30,066 nucleotides of DNA from Cyanobacteria bacterium UBA2566 (GCA_002340255.1 DDLS01000063.1:1-30066); one strand, 5' to 3'; positions 15,154 through 23,208 are shown, counted from the first letter of the stretch. Program-made: numbers and translations. The notes: a model not told the origin generated them from the letters alone.

Positions 15154-16005
15154 TTATGAGGTGGAACTAAATCGGTGTTCAAATTCAGCTAAGATGTGTT
15201 GCTGTTTGTCCGAGGAGAGTACAGAGAATAATATAGTTTTGAATCGTCCCCAAAAGGATTGATGGGGTAAAAGAAAGTCAGCAAAAGTTTGGGCAACCTG
15301 TGCAGGATTATTCCTAAAAACGCCACATCCCCAAGCCCCTAAGACTAAAGCATCGCAACCATGATGTGCCGCTAGAGTCAAGACTTTACTGGTGCGATCG
15401 CGCAATACTTCGGGAATGTGTTGGAGCTGTTTGGGATTATTGCGGGTTATTGCCCCAGCATTAGGAGCCGGACTGGTAATAAAATCGACCAGATAGGGAG
15501 CCTCTAGCAAGGTGCCATCATCTTGGCGAAAAACAGGACAATGGGCTGAATAAATCATCCGATTGGAGTACAAGAGATCGCGATGGGCGCGATGATAGTC
15601 GTAGTATTGGCGGCATCGAGTTAAACTCTGGTACAGTGCCGAACTGCGAGCTAAACTTTCTTCCTGAGCGTGAGCGCCATTGAGGAATCCACCTCCGGGA
15701 TTTTTAGAGGAGGCAAAATTAAGCACTCCAATTTTTTCAAAGTCTTGCGATCGCGCGAGACGCTCTGCACCCACTAACGCCGTTTCATTCCTGACGATAA
15801 ACTCCGTATACTCAAACTGGGGAGCCACAGACAGAACCTGATTTTCAAGGGTAATTAGGGCTTCGGGTTCATAGTATCTTGTGCCTGCTAAACAGGTTTT
15901 AATTTCTCGCTGGATATTGACCAGTTGCCCTTGCTCGCTATGATAAGAGCCAGTATTCAGAATATTCAGTGTATCTTGGGCGATCGCCCTACGTTTCATC
16001 TTCAT
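15154..16005 (-). CDS. TIGR02452 family protein (microbial PARG-like ADP-ribose glycohydrolase fold)
   Basis: A 283-residue macrodomain-type protein. The poly(ADP-ribose) glycohydrolase signature is complete: KNPGGGFLNGAHAQEESLAR, with the GGG at 104-106 and catalytic QEE at 114-116. Downstream are VDFITSPAPNAG and a late macrodomain strand-loop, LVLGAWGCGVFRN. Bacterial-type PARGs remove ADP-ribose polymers or single units from proteins; TIGR02452 proteins are usually annotated without proven substrate. No ADP-ribosyltransferase toxin (such as DarT) sits beside it, so it is not an obvious toxin-antitoxin pair. ATG at 16003-16005 has GAGG at good spacing. Directly downstream lies a class II aldolase remnant. 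Confidence 0.9.
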   Translation of the reverse strand: MKMKRRAIAQDTLNILNTGSYHSEQGQLVNIQREIKTCLAGTRYYEPEALITLENQVLSVAPQFEYTEFIVRNETALVGAERLARSQDFEKIGVLNFASSKNPGGGFLNGAHAQEESLARSSALYQSLTRCRQYYDYHRAHRDLLYSNRMIYSAHCPVFRQDDGTLLEAPYLVDFITSPAPNAGAITRNNPKQLQHIPEVLRDRTSKVLTLAAHHGCDALVLGAWGCGVFRNNPAQVAQTFADFLLPHQSFWGRFKTILFSVLSSDKQQHILAEFEHRFSSTS

Positions 16006-16097
16006 CTCGATACCTCGAAACCCAAGAATGATTTAAAAGCGCAAACTTACCTCGACAAAGATATTGGCATTGCAGGTAACTACCCTATCAAAAGAGA

Positions 16098-16129
16098 TTG
16101 CGCTACCGGAAGGACATCAAGTAGCGCAA
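16098..16129 (-). terminator. Probable terminator hairpin of psbI
   Basis: TTGCGCTAC (16098-16106) and GTAGCGCAA (16121-16129) form a perfect nine-base stem with a 14-base loop, about 47 bases after the psbI stop. Read on the minus strand, the stem is followed by TCTCTTTTGATAG, a partial T tract. Confidence 0.6.
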
Positions 16130-16175
16130 ATTGCAAAAAAGCAATGGATATTTCCGTATTATAACCCAAAAATGA

Positions 16176-16292
16176 TTACTCTAAGTCGCGACGACCGGGG
16201 TTACGAGAGGGGTCACTCGATAGGAACCCAAATACAAATAAAGCTGCAAAGAAAAGCACAACGATATTAACAACGATTTTGAGCGTGAGCAT
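16176..16292 (-). CDS. psbI: Photosystem II reaction centre protein I
   Basis: A 38-residue single-span membrane protein of the photosystem II core, beside D1 and cytochrome b559, which helps stabilise dimers and early assembly. The sequence begins MLTLKIVVNIVVLFFAALFV and ends FGFLSSDPSRNPGRRDLE; the start MLTLKI, the hydrophobic span and the tail FGFLSxDPxRNPGR are the hallmarks of PsbI. ATG at 16290-16292 has GGAG about nine bases upstream, and the stop is TAA at 16176-16178. It is probably monocistronic: a candidate -10 box lies upstream and a nine-base-stem hairpin downstream. A larger opposite-strand frame across this place is a shadow. Confidence 0.97.
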   Translation of the reverse strand: MLTLKIVVNIVVLFFAALFVFGFLSSDPSRNPGRRDLE

Positions 16293-16324
16293 TTATGTTT
16301 CTCCGAACAGATAGGCTTTGGATC

Positions 16325-16330
16325 ATCATA
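16325..16330 (-). promoter_or_regulatory. Candidate -10 box for psbI
   Basis: TATGAT on the minus strand, ending 33 bases before the psbI ATG. No good -35 box is seen at 17 bases, which is not unusual for cyanobacterial promoters. Weak evidence from sequence alone. Confidence 0.3.
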
Positions 16331-16392
16331 TCGAAATTTGGCTGAAAAACCTAGTAGAGGATGGGGGACAGGGAGATATAGGGAGGCAGGCG

Positions 16393-16415
16393 TTCCCTGA
16401 GCGGAGTCGAAGGAA
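16393..16415. repeat. Short repeat CCTGAGCGGAGTCGAAGG
   Basis: TTCCCTGAGCGGAGTCGAAGG followed by AA: outer arms TTCC and GGAA are inverted, the interior is imperfect. I recall CCTGAGCG-x-AGTCGAAGG as a frequent short repeat between genes of many bacteria, including cyanobacteria. It sits with a G-rich run (16360-16388) between psbI and the next gene. Confidence 0.4.
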
Positions 16416-16437
16416 GCGGAGATTACTCATGACTCAT

Positions 16438-17499
16438 TCAAACTTCTTCATTGAGCCAACGTAAGACTTTAATCACCTGTTCTTCTGCTTTAAGAAAGAG
16501 GCGATCGAGCCAGAGCAAGAATTTTTCCGTAGGCGATAGGATATATTCATGGCCAGTGGCTTGAGTTTCAATATAATCTGGTGCAGATTCTGGAGTGCTG
16601 GACGCTTGCGGTTGACTGATGGATGAGGGTTCGGTGCGATCGCCAATTGTACCAAATAACTCTTCTGAGCTTAACCACGGATCGTCAGTTTTGATAAATG
16701 CGGTTTGGGCGATAGGTTGGGGGGAGGGAGTTTTGGGTTTAGAGCGTTGTTCGGATGAGCGATTAGAGTTAAAGCCTGTAGGAGGATGCAGATCTAAAAA
16801 AGTCAGCCAAGGGGCGTTAGCGCTCAAGGTGTTCAGTTGGGCAATGGGCTGGGGTTGGTGGGTTTGAGATTCACCAAAGCTGTCAATCGCTAGAGCAACT
16901 TCACTTTGTTCCATCCAAGCCATCAGTTGCCAGAAGCGCCGTATGGGGGGAAATAGGTGGGGGCGTTGAGCAAGGATAGACAAGGGAATATGAGGTAGGG
17001 AAGTTGCAGAAGGGGGGAGGAGTTTTTGGACGATCGCCTGTTGAATGGTTTGCTGCTGTTGGGGCGTTAAAATATCAAGGGTTTGATTGGTTTGGGAGAC
17101 GAGGACTAATTTGCCAGAGTTGAGTTGACTGGCAATACCTTGCAGCAGTTGTTTAGAAACAGGATAGGGACTTGAGGGAGTCGGTTGAACCAGAGAAGGA
17201 AGTTTAACCGGCGGGTTGAGTTGGGTGACTTCCTGTAAAATTTCCAAAATGGAGGTATCGGGTTCTGTTTCTTGAGGTTCTGGGGAGTTCAGCCAAGGGG
17301 TGACGTTCTGCTGAAATTGATGATTAATGGTGCGCCCGCTTTGGAAGAGCCAATAAATGGGATAAACCATGACTTGGAGCGTCCATTCTGCGGCTACTTT
17401 TAGGTGGCGGAGGGCGCGGGTTCCCCGGTCAATCCATTGCTGAGAATGGTATTGAAACCTATTTAAAATCCGACTTTGATAGCGATCGCCAAGAGTCAT
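16438..17499 (-). CDS. Conserved cyanobacterial protein of unknown function
   Basis: A 353-residue protein I can only describe. The N-terminus (MTLGDRYQSRILNRFQYHSQ) is basic, followed by a hydrophobic/aromatic stretch (WTLQVMVYPIYWLFQSG) that may associate with a membrane. The middle is rich in Gln, Pro and Ser with low-complexity spans and a conserved-looking strand set (GKLVLVSQTNQTLDILTPQQ). The C-terminus is a charged amphipathic helix, SPTEKFLLWLDRLFLKAEEQ and beyond, the kind of end that usually mediates contacts. The frame opens 93 bases further upstream, but ATG at 17497-17499 has AGAGGGGA at ideal spacing and is the likely start. It is divergent from the alpha-mannosidase gene. Confidence 0.75.
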   Translation of the reverse strand: MTLGDRYQSRILNRFQYHSQQWIDRGTRALRHLKVAAEWTLQVMVYPIYWLFQSGRTINHQFQQNVTPWLNSPEPQETEPDTSILEILQEVTQLNPPVKLPSLVQPTPSSPYPVSKQLLQGIASQLNSGKLVLVSQTNQTLDILTPQQQQTIQQAIVQKLLPPSATSLPHIPLSILAQRPHLFPPIRRFWQLMAWMEQSEVALAIDSFGESQTHQPQPIAQLNTLSANAPWLTFLDLHPPTGFNSNRSSEQRSKPKTPSPQPIAQTAFIKTDDPWLSSEELFGTIGDRTEPSSISQPQASSTPESAPDYIETQATGHEYILSPTEKFLLWLDRLFLKAEEQVIKVLRWLNEEV

Positions 17500-17602
17500 G
17501 TTTTCCCCTCTTAACCCATATGATTGTTTTATTCTATAGCATTTGCGATCGGGGGACGGGGTGGGGAAGATGGGGCAATTATCACTTACCAATTACTAAT
17601 TT

Positions 17603-20600
17603 ATGACTTTCTTTCAACAAACGCTGGATCGGTTGCGATCGCTCACTTGCTTAGATCTACAATCTCAATGGTTATGCTGCCCTGACGATCTTCGGGTTAA
17701 TCAGGGGGTTGATCCTGAGATTTGGTTGTCCTGGAGTCCCGTTGAGATCAACGCTAAAGGTCATGTGGCTTGGGAAAAAGGTCAAGTCCTCTGGTTCGGA
17801 CAACACTTTACTGTTCCTGCACAGTTGCAAGGATATCCCCTAGAAGGATTATGCCTCAGATGGAGCCTGATGTGGTGGGCAGAGGTGGCGCAGGTATTTG
17901 TTAATGGGGAATGTGTCCAGGAAGGGGATCTGTTTGATTGTGCCACTCGGATTTTATTGAGTCCAGAAGTTGTCCCTGGAATGGAGTTTAATTTGGCTGT
18001 ACGCTTGGTAAGTCCGGGGCACGATCCGGGGGCTATGGTCCGAAGTTTAGCTCTGTTTGAGGGGCAAACAACGGTCGATCCGGGGTTTATTGCCGATGAG
18101 CTAGAAACTTTGTTTTTGTCTGGAGCGGATGATCCGGAGTTTTTAGAGGGGCTGATGGGGGCAATTTCCGGGTTAGACTGGTCTAAGATTGGCGATCGCC
18201 CTGAGTTTAATCGTCAGTTAGAGGCATTGGGCGACCATCTATTCTCCCTTAATCTTCCCCCTAGTCCCCAGATTTTCCTCCTTAGCCATGCTCATCTCGA
18301 CTTAGCTTGGTTATGGCCAGTTTCGGAAACTTGGGAAGCAGCACAGCGAACATTTACATCCGTGTTGCAGTTGCAGACAGAATTTCCTGAGCTTACCTTT
18401 GGTCATTCTACTCCCGCCTTGTATGCTTGGCTCGAACATCATCAGCCCCATTTATTTAATGCTATCAAAAATCGAGTTCGCGAAGGCAGATGGGAAATCA
18501 TTGCTGGCTTGTGGGTTGAACCCGAATTTAATTTAGTTAGTGGCGAATCAATTATTCGTCAAGTCTTGTATGGACAACGCTATATTCGCGAACATTTTGG
18601 AGTCTTAAACCGGGTCGCTTGGTTGCCCGATAGTTTTGGATTTTGTTGGCAATTACCACAAATTTTAAAGTTAGGAAAGATTGATTATTTTGTGACTCAA
18701 AAGCTCCGTTGGAATGATACCAATGAGTTTCCCCATGAAGTATTTTTCTGGCAAGGTTTGGATGGTACTCAGATATTAAGTCTGATGTCTGCACCCATTG
18801 GTGAAGGGATTGATCTGGTCAAGTTAACCCGTTATGCCATGGAGAGCAAAGAGAGGACAGGGAAAGCGCAAGTCCTTGGTTTACCAGGGGTTGGCGATCA
18901 TGGAGGGGGGCCGAGTCGGGATATGCTGGAGTTGGGGAGGCGATCGCAAGCATCTCGCATTTTTCCCCGCCTTCAGTTCACCAAAGCTCACACTTATTTA
19001 GACCATTTAGCCCAAGAAAAAGACTATCCCATTTGGGCCGATGAATTATACTTAGAATTTCATCGGGGCTGTTATACCAGTCATGCCGATCAGAAATTTT
19101 ATAATCGCCGTTGCGAGCGGTTGTTATACCAAGCAGAACTCTGGTCAAGTTGTGCGAGTTTATTAATGGGATATGACTATCCTCAAGCCAGGTTAGAGCA
19201 GGCTTGGAAATCGGTATTATTTAATCAATTTCATGATATTTTACCAGGGTCTTCGATTCCGGAAGTCTTTCAAGAAGCCAATCAGGAATGGCAACAGGTT
19301 ATTGAAACAACAGAAGAAATCATTCAGCAGGCTTTAGGGGCAATCGCCTCTCAAATTTCCTTTCCCGAACCTCCTGCTTTTGGGGCACAACCCCTCCTGA
19401 TTTTCAATCCCCTCAACTGGTTCCGTTCTGAGGTCGTATCTATAACTTTGCCAGAAGGGATTCTATCGGCTAAAATTTTGGATTCAGATGGCCAAGAGTG
19501 GGTTAGTCAAATTGAAAATAATTTAATCTACTTCTTGACTCCCAATATTCCGTCAGTGGGCTATCAACTGGTTTGGTTCGTGCCGAATACTGAACCGGTT
19601 TTATCCGTAGATTATCCTAGGGAGTTCACACTCAAAAACGAATCCCTTGAAGTCACCCTCGATCCGGCAACTGGAGATATCCTAGAATTGTGCGATCGCC
19701 AGAATCATCGCTCAGTCCTTAGAGGTTTAGGCAATCAACTACAAGCATTTGTCGATCGAGGGCAATATTGGGACGCTTGGAATATTGATCCTGATTATCA
19801 GAAGTTTCCTTTGCCACCAACACAATTAGAATCGATGGACTGGGAAACCTATGGAAAACTGGTGAAAACGATTAAAGTAGTTCGCACGATTGGCCATTCT
19901 AAAATCACTCAGTATTATACCTTGTTTGGCAATGAAAATCAACTGAGAATTACCACTTGTGTGAATTGGAAAGAACGTCACACGCTTTTGAAAGTAAGCT
20001 TTCCAGTCCAGCTACAAGCCGATTATATGACATATGAAATCCCCTGTGGTGCAATTCGCCGTTCTACCCATTTCAAGACGGAGCAAGATCGGGCAAAATG
20101 GGAAGTGCCTGCTCTCAACTGGGCAGATCTAACCGATGAGGTTCAAAACTATGGTGTGAGTCTACTAACGGATTATAAGTCGGGGTACGATCCCCATCCA
20201 GATCAATTGCGATTAAGTTTACTGCGCGGCTCAACTTGGCCCGATCCAGAGGCCGATTTAGGAGAGCATGAATTTAAGTATGCACTCTATCCCCATGGCG
20301 GCAGTTGGCAAGCAGCAGGAACAGTCCAACGGGGATATGAATTGAATTGTCTTTTACAAGTTTATCCCGGTTCCTTATCGGATCGCGATCAACCCGGAAG
20401 CGAGAAGAGTAGACTCAGTTATTTAGAGTTCTCGTCAACTGCTTTGATTTTGACTACTTTTAAGAGATCTGAAGATAATCCGTATCATTGGATCGTTAGA
20501 GGTTATGAGTCTCAAGGAACAACTGAGCGCATAGAGGTGAAAAATAACCTAGGTCTTGATTATGGAAACCGGGTTAATTTATTAGAAGAAGAGGACGGAA

Positions 20601-20665
20601 ATACCTCGTTAGAGATTCAACCTTGGGAAATCCTGGCATTGAAGTTCCGCCAAGAGCAGATCTAG
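17603..20665 (+). CDS. Alpha-mannosidase, glycoside hydrolase family 38
   Basis: A 1020-residue cytosolic exo-glycosidase that removes alpha-linked mannose by a retaining mechanism with zinc. An N-terminal beta domain (about 1-220) precedes the catalytic domain, whose first motif SHAHLDLAWLWP (228-239) supplies zinc ligands His231 and Asp233. RVAWLPDSFGFCWQLPQIL (337-355) holds the nucleophile Asp343, also a zinc ligand. A helical bundle with FNQFHDILPGSSIPEVF follows, then the C-terminal beta-sandwich domains. Length and order match bacterial/eukaryotic cytosolic-type family members. There is no signal peptide. ATG at 17603 lacks a Shine-Dalgarno sequence. No sugar-transport or glycan genes are adjacent, so the natural substrate (for example exopolysaccharide or storage glycan mannose) is unknown. 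Confidence 0.95.
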   Translation: MTFFQQTLDRLRSLTCLDLQSQWLCCPDDLRVNQGVDPEIWLSWSPVEINAKGHVAWEKGQVLWFGQHFTVPAQLQGYPLEGLCLRWSLMWWAEVAQVFVNGECVQEGDLFDCATRILLSPEVVPGMEFNLAVRLVSPGHDPGAMVRSLALFEGQTTVDPGFIADELETLFLSGADDPEFLEGLMGAISGLDWSKIGDRPEFNRQLEALGDHLFSLNLPPSPQIFLLSHAHLDLAWLWPVSETWEAAQRTFTSVLQLQTEFPELTFGHSTPALYAWLEHHQPHLFNAIKNRVREGRWEIIAGLWVEPEFNLVSGESIIRQVLYGQRYIREHFGVLNRVAWLPDSFGFCWQLPQILKLGKIDYFVTQKLRWNDTNEFPHEVFFWQGLDGTQILSLMSAPIGEGIDLVKLTRYAMESKERTGKAQVLGLPGVGDHGGGPSRDMLELGRRSQASRIFPRLQFTKAHTYLDHLAQEKDYPIWADELYLEFHRGCYTSHADQKFYNRRCERLLYQAELWSSCASLLMGYDYPQARLEQAWKSVLFNQFHDILPGSSIPEVFQEANQEWQQVIETTEEIIQQALGAIASQISFPEPPAFGAQPLLIFNPLNWFRSEVVSITLPEGILSAKILDSDGQEWVSQIENNLIYFLTPNIPSVGYQLVWFVPNTEPVLSVDYPREFTLKNESLEVTLDPATGDILELCDRQNHRSVLRGLGNQLQAFVDRGQYWDAWNIDPDYQKFPLPPTQLESMDWETYGKLVKTIKVVRTIGHSKITQYYTLFGNENQLRITTCVNWKERHTLLKVSFPVQLQADYMTYEIPCGAIRRSTHFKTEQDRAKWEVPALNWADLTDEVQNYGVSLLTDYKSGYDPHPDQLRLSLLRGSTWPDPEADLGEHEFKYALYPHGGSWQAAGTVQRGYELNCLLQVYPGSLSDRDQPGSEKSRLSYLEFSSTALILTTFKRSEDNPYHWIVRGYESQGTTERIEVKNNLGLDYGNRVNLLEEEDGNTSLEIQPWEILALKFRQEQI

Positions 20666-20726
20666 AAGGTGACGCTTAGAGCTAAAGTAAAGGAAAATTA
20701 ATTATGAATCATAATTGTTTCCCCAT

Positions 20727-20770
20727 GCTAAACTAAGGACTGAAGACTTTGATCGGTAGATCCCTTAGTT
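20727..20770 (+). promoter_or_regulatory. Structured leader element upstream of the first rbp gene
   Basis: TGCTAAACT (20727-20735), then after three bases a 24-base block (20739-20762) that begins ACTGAAGACT and ends ATCGGTAGATC. The block lies in the loop of a perfect eight-base hairpin, AACTAAGG (20731-20738) with CCTTAGTT (20763-20770). The same two blocks recur before the second rbp gene. It is 70 bases upstream of the ATG, so it could be promoter or 5' untranslated RNA. Confidence 0.65.
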
Positions 20771-20840
20771 CGCTTACATTGGCTTGAAGGGTAAGATCCG
20801 AATCTAAACTTCTATTTGCTATTGATTCTAGAGGTAATGC

Positions 20841-21116
20841 ATGACTGTATATGTTGGTAATCTTTCTTTTCAGGCCAGTGAAGAGGATATCAGAGAGATA
20901 TTTGAAGATTATGGAACGGTGGACAAAGTGTCTTTGCCTCTTGACCGTGAATCAGGCAAGAAGCGCGGCTTTGCTTTTGTAGAGATGAATACGGAAGCCG
21001 AAGAGGACGCGGCAATAGAGTCCCTTGATGGAGCTGAGTGGATGGGTAGAGTGCTCAAAGTAAATAAGGCTAAACCTCGTGAACCCCGTGGTGGAAATCG
21101 CAATCGAGGGTTTTAA
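20841..21116 (+). CDS. RRM-type RNA-binding protein (first of three)
   Basis: A 91-residue protein made of one RNA recognition motif and a short glycine/arginine tail (GGNRNRGF). RNP2 is VYVGNL (3-8) and RNP1 is RGFAFVEM (42-49), with the aromatic residues that stack on RNA present. Cyanobacterial proteins of this class (RbpA and relatives) bind RNA, often with U-rich preference; several are induced by cold, and some localise photosystem mRNAs at thylakoids. The ATG follows ATTCTAGAGGTAATGC, a good Shine-Dalgarno with GAGG at about six bases. The three genes in tandem share the start context and each has its own leader, so they are probably separate or partly separate transcripts produced by duplication. 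Confidence 0.95.
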   Translation: MTVYVGNLSFQASEEDIREIFEDYGTVDKVSLPLDRESGKKRGFAFVEMNTEAEEDAAIESLDGAEWMGRVLKVNKAKPREPRGGNRNRGF

Positions 21117-21281
21117 CACCAAGAAGAGTGTGAGAATAAAGGGGGGTTAAAAATCAATGGTAAGGCGATCGCCAAAAAGAATGAAGTTAACTTTCGATCG
21201 GGGGGTCGCCAACCTATTTTTAACCAAAACAGTTGGCCGGGAAAAGAATCTTTATCAAGGAGCTATATCAGCTCTGGTCTG

Positions 21282-21318
21282 TGCTAAACTGTCTACTGAA
21301 GACTAAAATCGGTAGATC
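21282..21318 (+). promoter_or_regulatory. Leader element upstream of the second rbp gene, matching the first
   Basis: TGCTAAACT (21282-21290), then after four bases a 24-base block (21295-21318) identical to the one at 20739-20762 except for three adjacent bases (AAA instead of TTG). It is 73 bases from the ATG, against 78 for the first gene. Flanking AAAC and GTTT can pair, but the eight-base stem of the first copy is not kept. A small hairpin, GAGCT with AGCTC (21260-21274), lies just upstream. Confidence 0.65.
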
Positions 21319-21391
21319 ACTGTGTTTGTGTTAATGCTTGGCGTATCTCCGAATAGCAACTTCTGCACCTAAATGATTCCGGAGGTATCGC

Positions 21392-21676
21392 ATGTCCGTT
21401 TATATTGGTAATTTATCTTATAAAGTCAACGAAGAGGATGTTAGAGAGGTCTTTACTGAATATGGTAGTGTAACGCGGGTGAGTTTGCCCGTTGACAAGG
21501 AAACTGGGCGTAAGCGTGGCTTTGGTTTTGTGGAAATGGAAACTGAAGCGGAAGAAGACAAAGCTATTGATGAACTTGACGGCGCTGAATGGATGGACCG
21601 AGTTTTGAAAGTGAATAAAGCCAAACCCCGTGAACAACGGTCAAACAACAAGGGATTTTCCCGTTCGCGCTACTAA
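21392..21676 (+). CDS. RRM-type RNA-binding protein (second of three)
   Basis: A 94-residue single-RRM protein, closely similar to the previous one. RNP2 is VYIGNL (3-8) and RNP1 is RGFGFVEM (42-49); the tail is basic (REQRSNNKGFSRSRY) rather than glycine-rich. EYGSVTRVSLPVDKETGRKR between the RNP motifs is typical of cyanobacterial Rbp proteins. The ATG follows ATTCCGGAGGTATCGC, a strong Shine-Dalgarno sequence. Its leader repeats the element found before the first rbp gene, pointing to common control. A nested palindrome follows the stop. Confidence 0.95.
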   Translation: MSVYIGNLSYKVNEEDVREVFTEYGSVTRVSLPVDKETGRKRGFGFVEMETEAEEDKAIDELDGAEWMDRVLKVNKAKPREQRSNNKGFSRSRY

Positions 21677-21695
21677 GACGTAATATCCATGAGGG

Positions 21696-21733
21696 GATTC
21701 AGCAATAATCAGAGCGCTCTGACGGACTGAATC
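21696..21733 (+). terminator. Nested palindrome after the second rbp gene
   Basis: GATTCAG (21696-21702) pairs with CTGAATC (21727-21733), enclosing a perfect 12-base palindrome CAGAGCGCTCTG (21710-21721). It begins 20 bases after the stop. There is no long T tract (TTCTGTC follows), so it may act as an RNA-stabilising or Rho-assisted end rather than a classical terminator. Confidence 0.45.
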
Positions 21734-21797
21734 TTCTGTCGCTCCAACGTTTTAGGCTTCGAGCAAGCTGATTTGTTCAAAAGCTTATCTGCTACTT

Positions 21798-21898
21798 TAG
21801 CACTTCGTTACCCAGTTAATTGACCAGTAATTGTGCCTTAATTAACAGTAGAGGGCGATCGGGTCTTCAACTGTGACCCTAGCCCATGCGAAGTGCTA
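21798..21898 (+). promoter_or_regulatory. Long-range inverted repeat in the leader of the third rbp gene
   Basis: TAGCACTTCG (21798-21807) and CGAAGTGCTA (21889-21898) are perfectly complementary over ten bases and enclose 81 bases, within which GGGTC (21861-21865) pairs with GACCC (21875-21879). The outer arm ends 42 bases before the ATG. If transcribed it would form a multi-branch leader RNA; this is inference from base pairing alone. The TGCTAAACT element of the other two genes is not found here. Confidence 0.4.
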
Positions 21899-21940
21899 GA
21901 TCAATGTATACACCTAATCCATTCATTCTAGAGGTAATTC

Positions 21941-22228
21941 ATGACAATTTATATCGGTAATTTATCTTATGATGCCACGGAAGACGATCTCAGGGTCGTT
22001 TTTACAGACTACGGTTCCGTCAAGCGAGTCACTTTACCGACTGACCGGGAAACGGGGCGTATCAGAGGTTTTGCTTTTGTCGATATGCAAGAAGATGCAG
22101 AAGAAGAAAGTGCTATTTCGAGCCTTGATGGGGCAGAATGGATGGGTCGCCAGCTTAGAGTCAATAAGGCTAAACCCCGTGAGGATAACAGAGGAGGAGG
22201 AGGAGGACGGCGCAGAGATCGATACTAA
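21941..22228 (+). CDS. RRM-type RNA-binding protein (third of three)
   Basis: A 95-residue single-RRM protein. RNP2 is IYIGNL (3-8) and RNP1 is RGFAFVDM (42-49); the tail is glycine/arginine-rich (NRGGGGGRRRDRY), closest to the classic cold-inducible cyanobacterial Rbp form. ATG at 21941 follows ATTCTAGAGGTAATTC, almost the same as before the first gene. Its leader differs from the other two, with a long-range inverted repeat instead of the shared element, so this copy may be regulated differently. A second frame over the same region is a shadow. Confidence 0.95.
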   Translation: MTIYIGNLSYDATEDDLRVVFTDYGSVKRVTLPTDRETGRIRGFAFVDMQEDAEEESAISSLDGAEWMGRQLRVNKAKPREDNRGGGGGRRRDRY

Positions 22229-22400
22229 GATCTAAGTAGTTTTAAGTAGAGGCTCTTCCTCAGATTGAACGTGAAGTTAGACTCTCCAGATTCATCTGGT
22301 ATTGAGACTATAACTCTTCAAATCCCAAAAATCACTCAGACACAGAAAACCCAGAATTTTTTTGGTGTTGTTTGTGTCTTTTTTAAGGCCTGATATCAAT

Positions 22401-23171
22401 ATGAGATTAGAACTCGATACTTACGCCGATCTCAACTCTCCTATGCATCGCTGGGAACCTCGATGTAAGTTCATTGGATTAATGGGGTTGATTTTTTCGT
22501 TTTCAGGGATTCAATCTTTAATCTTGTTACCCGTAATCTTAGGAATAACATTAGTATTCTACGTTATTTCTCGGCTTCCCTGGTCTTTTTTACGCCAACG
22601 CTTGCGCTATCCGGGCTGGTTTTTGTTGGGCATTGTAATCTTTTTACCCTTTATTGCGGGAGAAACCGTCCTGTGGGAATGGGGAGTAGTTTCCGTGCGT
22701 TTGGAAGGATGTTTGGCCGTCATTTTAATCAGTGTACGGTTTTTCTGTATTTTGGTTTTGGCTTTAATTTTGTTTGGTACTGCCCCATTTTTAATCATGA
22801 TTAAGGCGATGGGACAATTGGGGTTGCCTTTGGTTTTGGGGGATATGATGCTTTTGAGCTATCGTTATTTAACAGAATTTGGCGATCGCCTGAAAACACT
22901 AAAAATAGCGTCTCGTTTGCGGGGGTTTGATCCCAAGCGATTCAGTTGGCGCAACATTCAAACCTTAGCCGCTTTAATGGGAACCTTGTTGGTGAGAACC
23001 TATGAACAGTCAGAGAGGGTGTATCAGGCTATGCGTTTGCGGGGGTATGGTCACAGTCGTAGCATGTTAAAATATGCCTCATCAATCGATCCCCCAGATT
23101 ACATCGCGACTCTAGGAGTTTTGGGGATTGCTCTTGGGTTGGCGATCGCTCAAATCCTCCTCAACTCTTGA
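22401..23171 (+). CDS. cbiQ: Energy-coupling factor transporter transmembrane protein (CbiQ type)
   Basis: A 256-residue T component of an ECF transporter, the membrane scaffold that couples ATPases to the substrate-binding subunit, here probably for cobalt. It has hydrophobic spans at about 25-75, 80-105 and 110-150, then a cytoplasmic coupling region with the two conserved motifs SRLRGF and AMRLRGYGH (the Ala/Ser-Arg-Gly signatures that contact the ATPases), and a last span at the C-terminus. The frame opens 39 bases upstream, but the ATG at 22401 (MRLELDTYADLNSP) matches the usual start. CbiM, CbiN and CbiO are not in the window, so it may serve another ECF substrate such as biotin (BioN) or a shared module. 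Substrate is uncertain. Confidence 0.85.
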   Translation: MRLELDTYADLNSPMHRWEPRCKFIGLMGLIFSFSGIQSLILLPVILGITLVFYVISRLPWSFLRQRLRYPGWFLLGIVIFLPFIAGETVLWEWGVVSVRLEGCLAVILISVRFFCILVLALILFGTAPFLIMIKAMGQLGLPLVLGDMMLLSYRYLTEFGDRLKTLKIASRLRGFDPKRFSWRNIQTLAALMGTLLVRTYEQSERVYQAMRLRGYGHSRSMLKYASSIDPPDYIATLGVLGIALGLAIAQILLNS

Positions 23172-23208
23172 TCCTTGCTCTTTTTGATTCGTCACTCGGA
23201 GAGATCTT

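Noticed and set aside
15154..16005. PARG-like gene as part of a toxin-antitoxin pair
   Set aside because: No ADP-ribosyltransferase or other toxin-like gene is adjacent; the neighbours are an aldolase remnant and psbI.
16064..16270. Plus-strand 68-codon frame
   Set aside because: It lies opposite psbI, which is unmistakable on the minus strand, and covers the psbI terminator hairpin.
21969..22235. 88-codon frame overlapping the third rbp gene
   Set aside because: Out-of-frame shadow; the RRM motifs are in the other frame, which also has the ribosome binding site.
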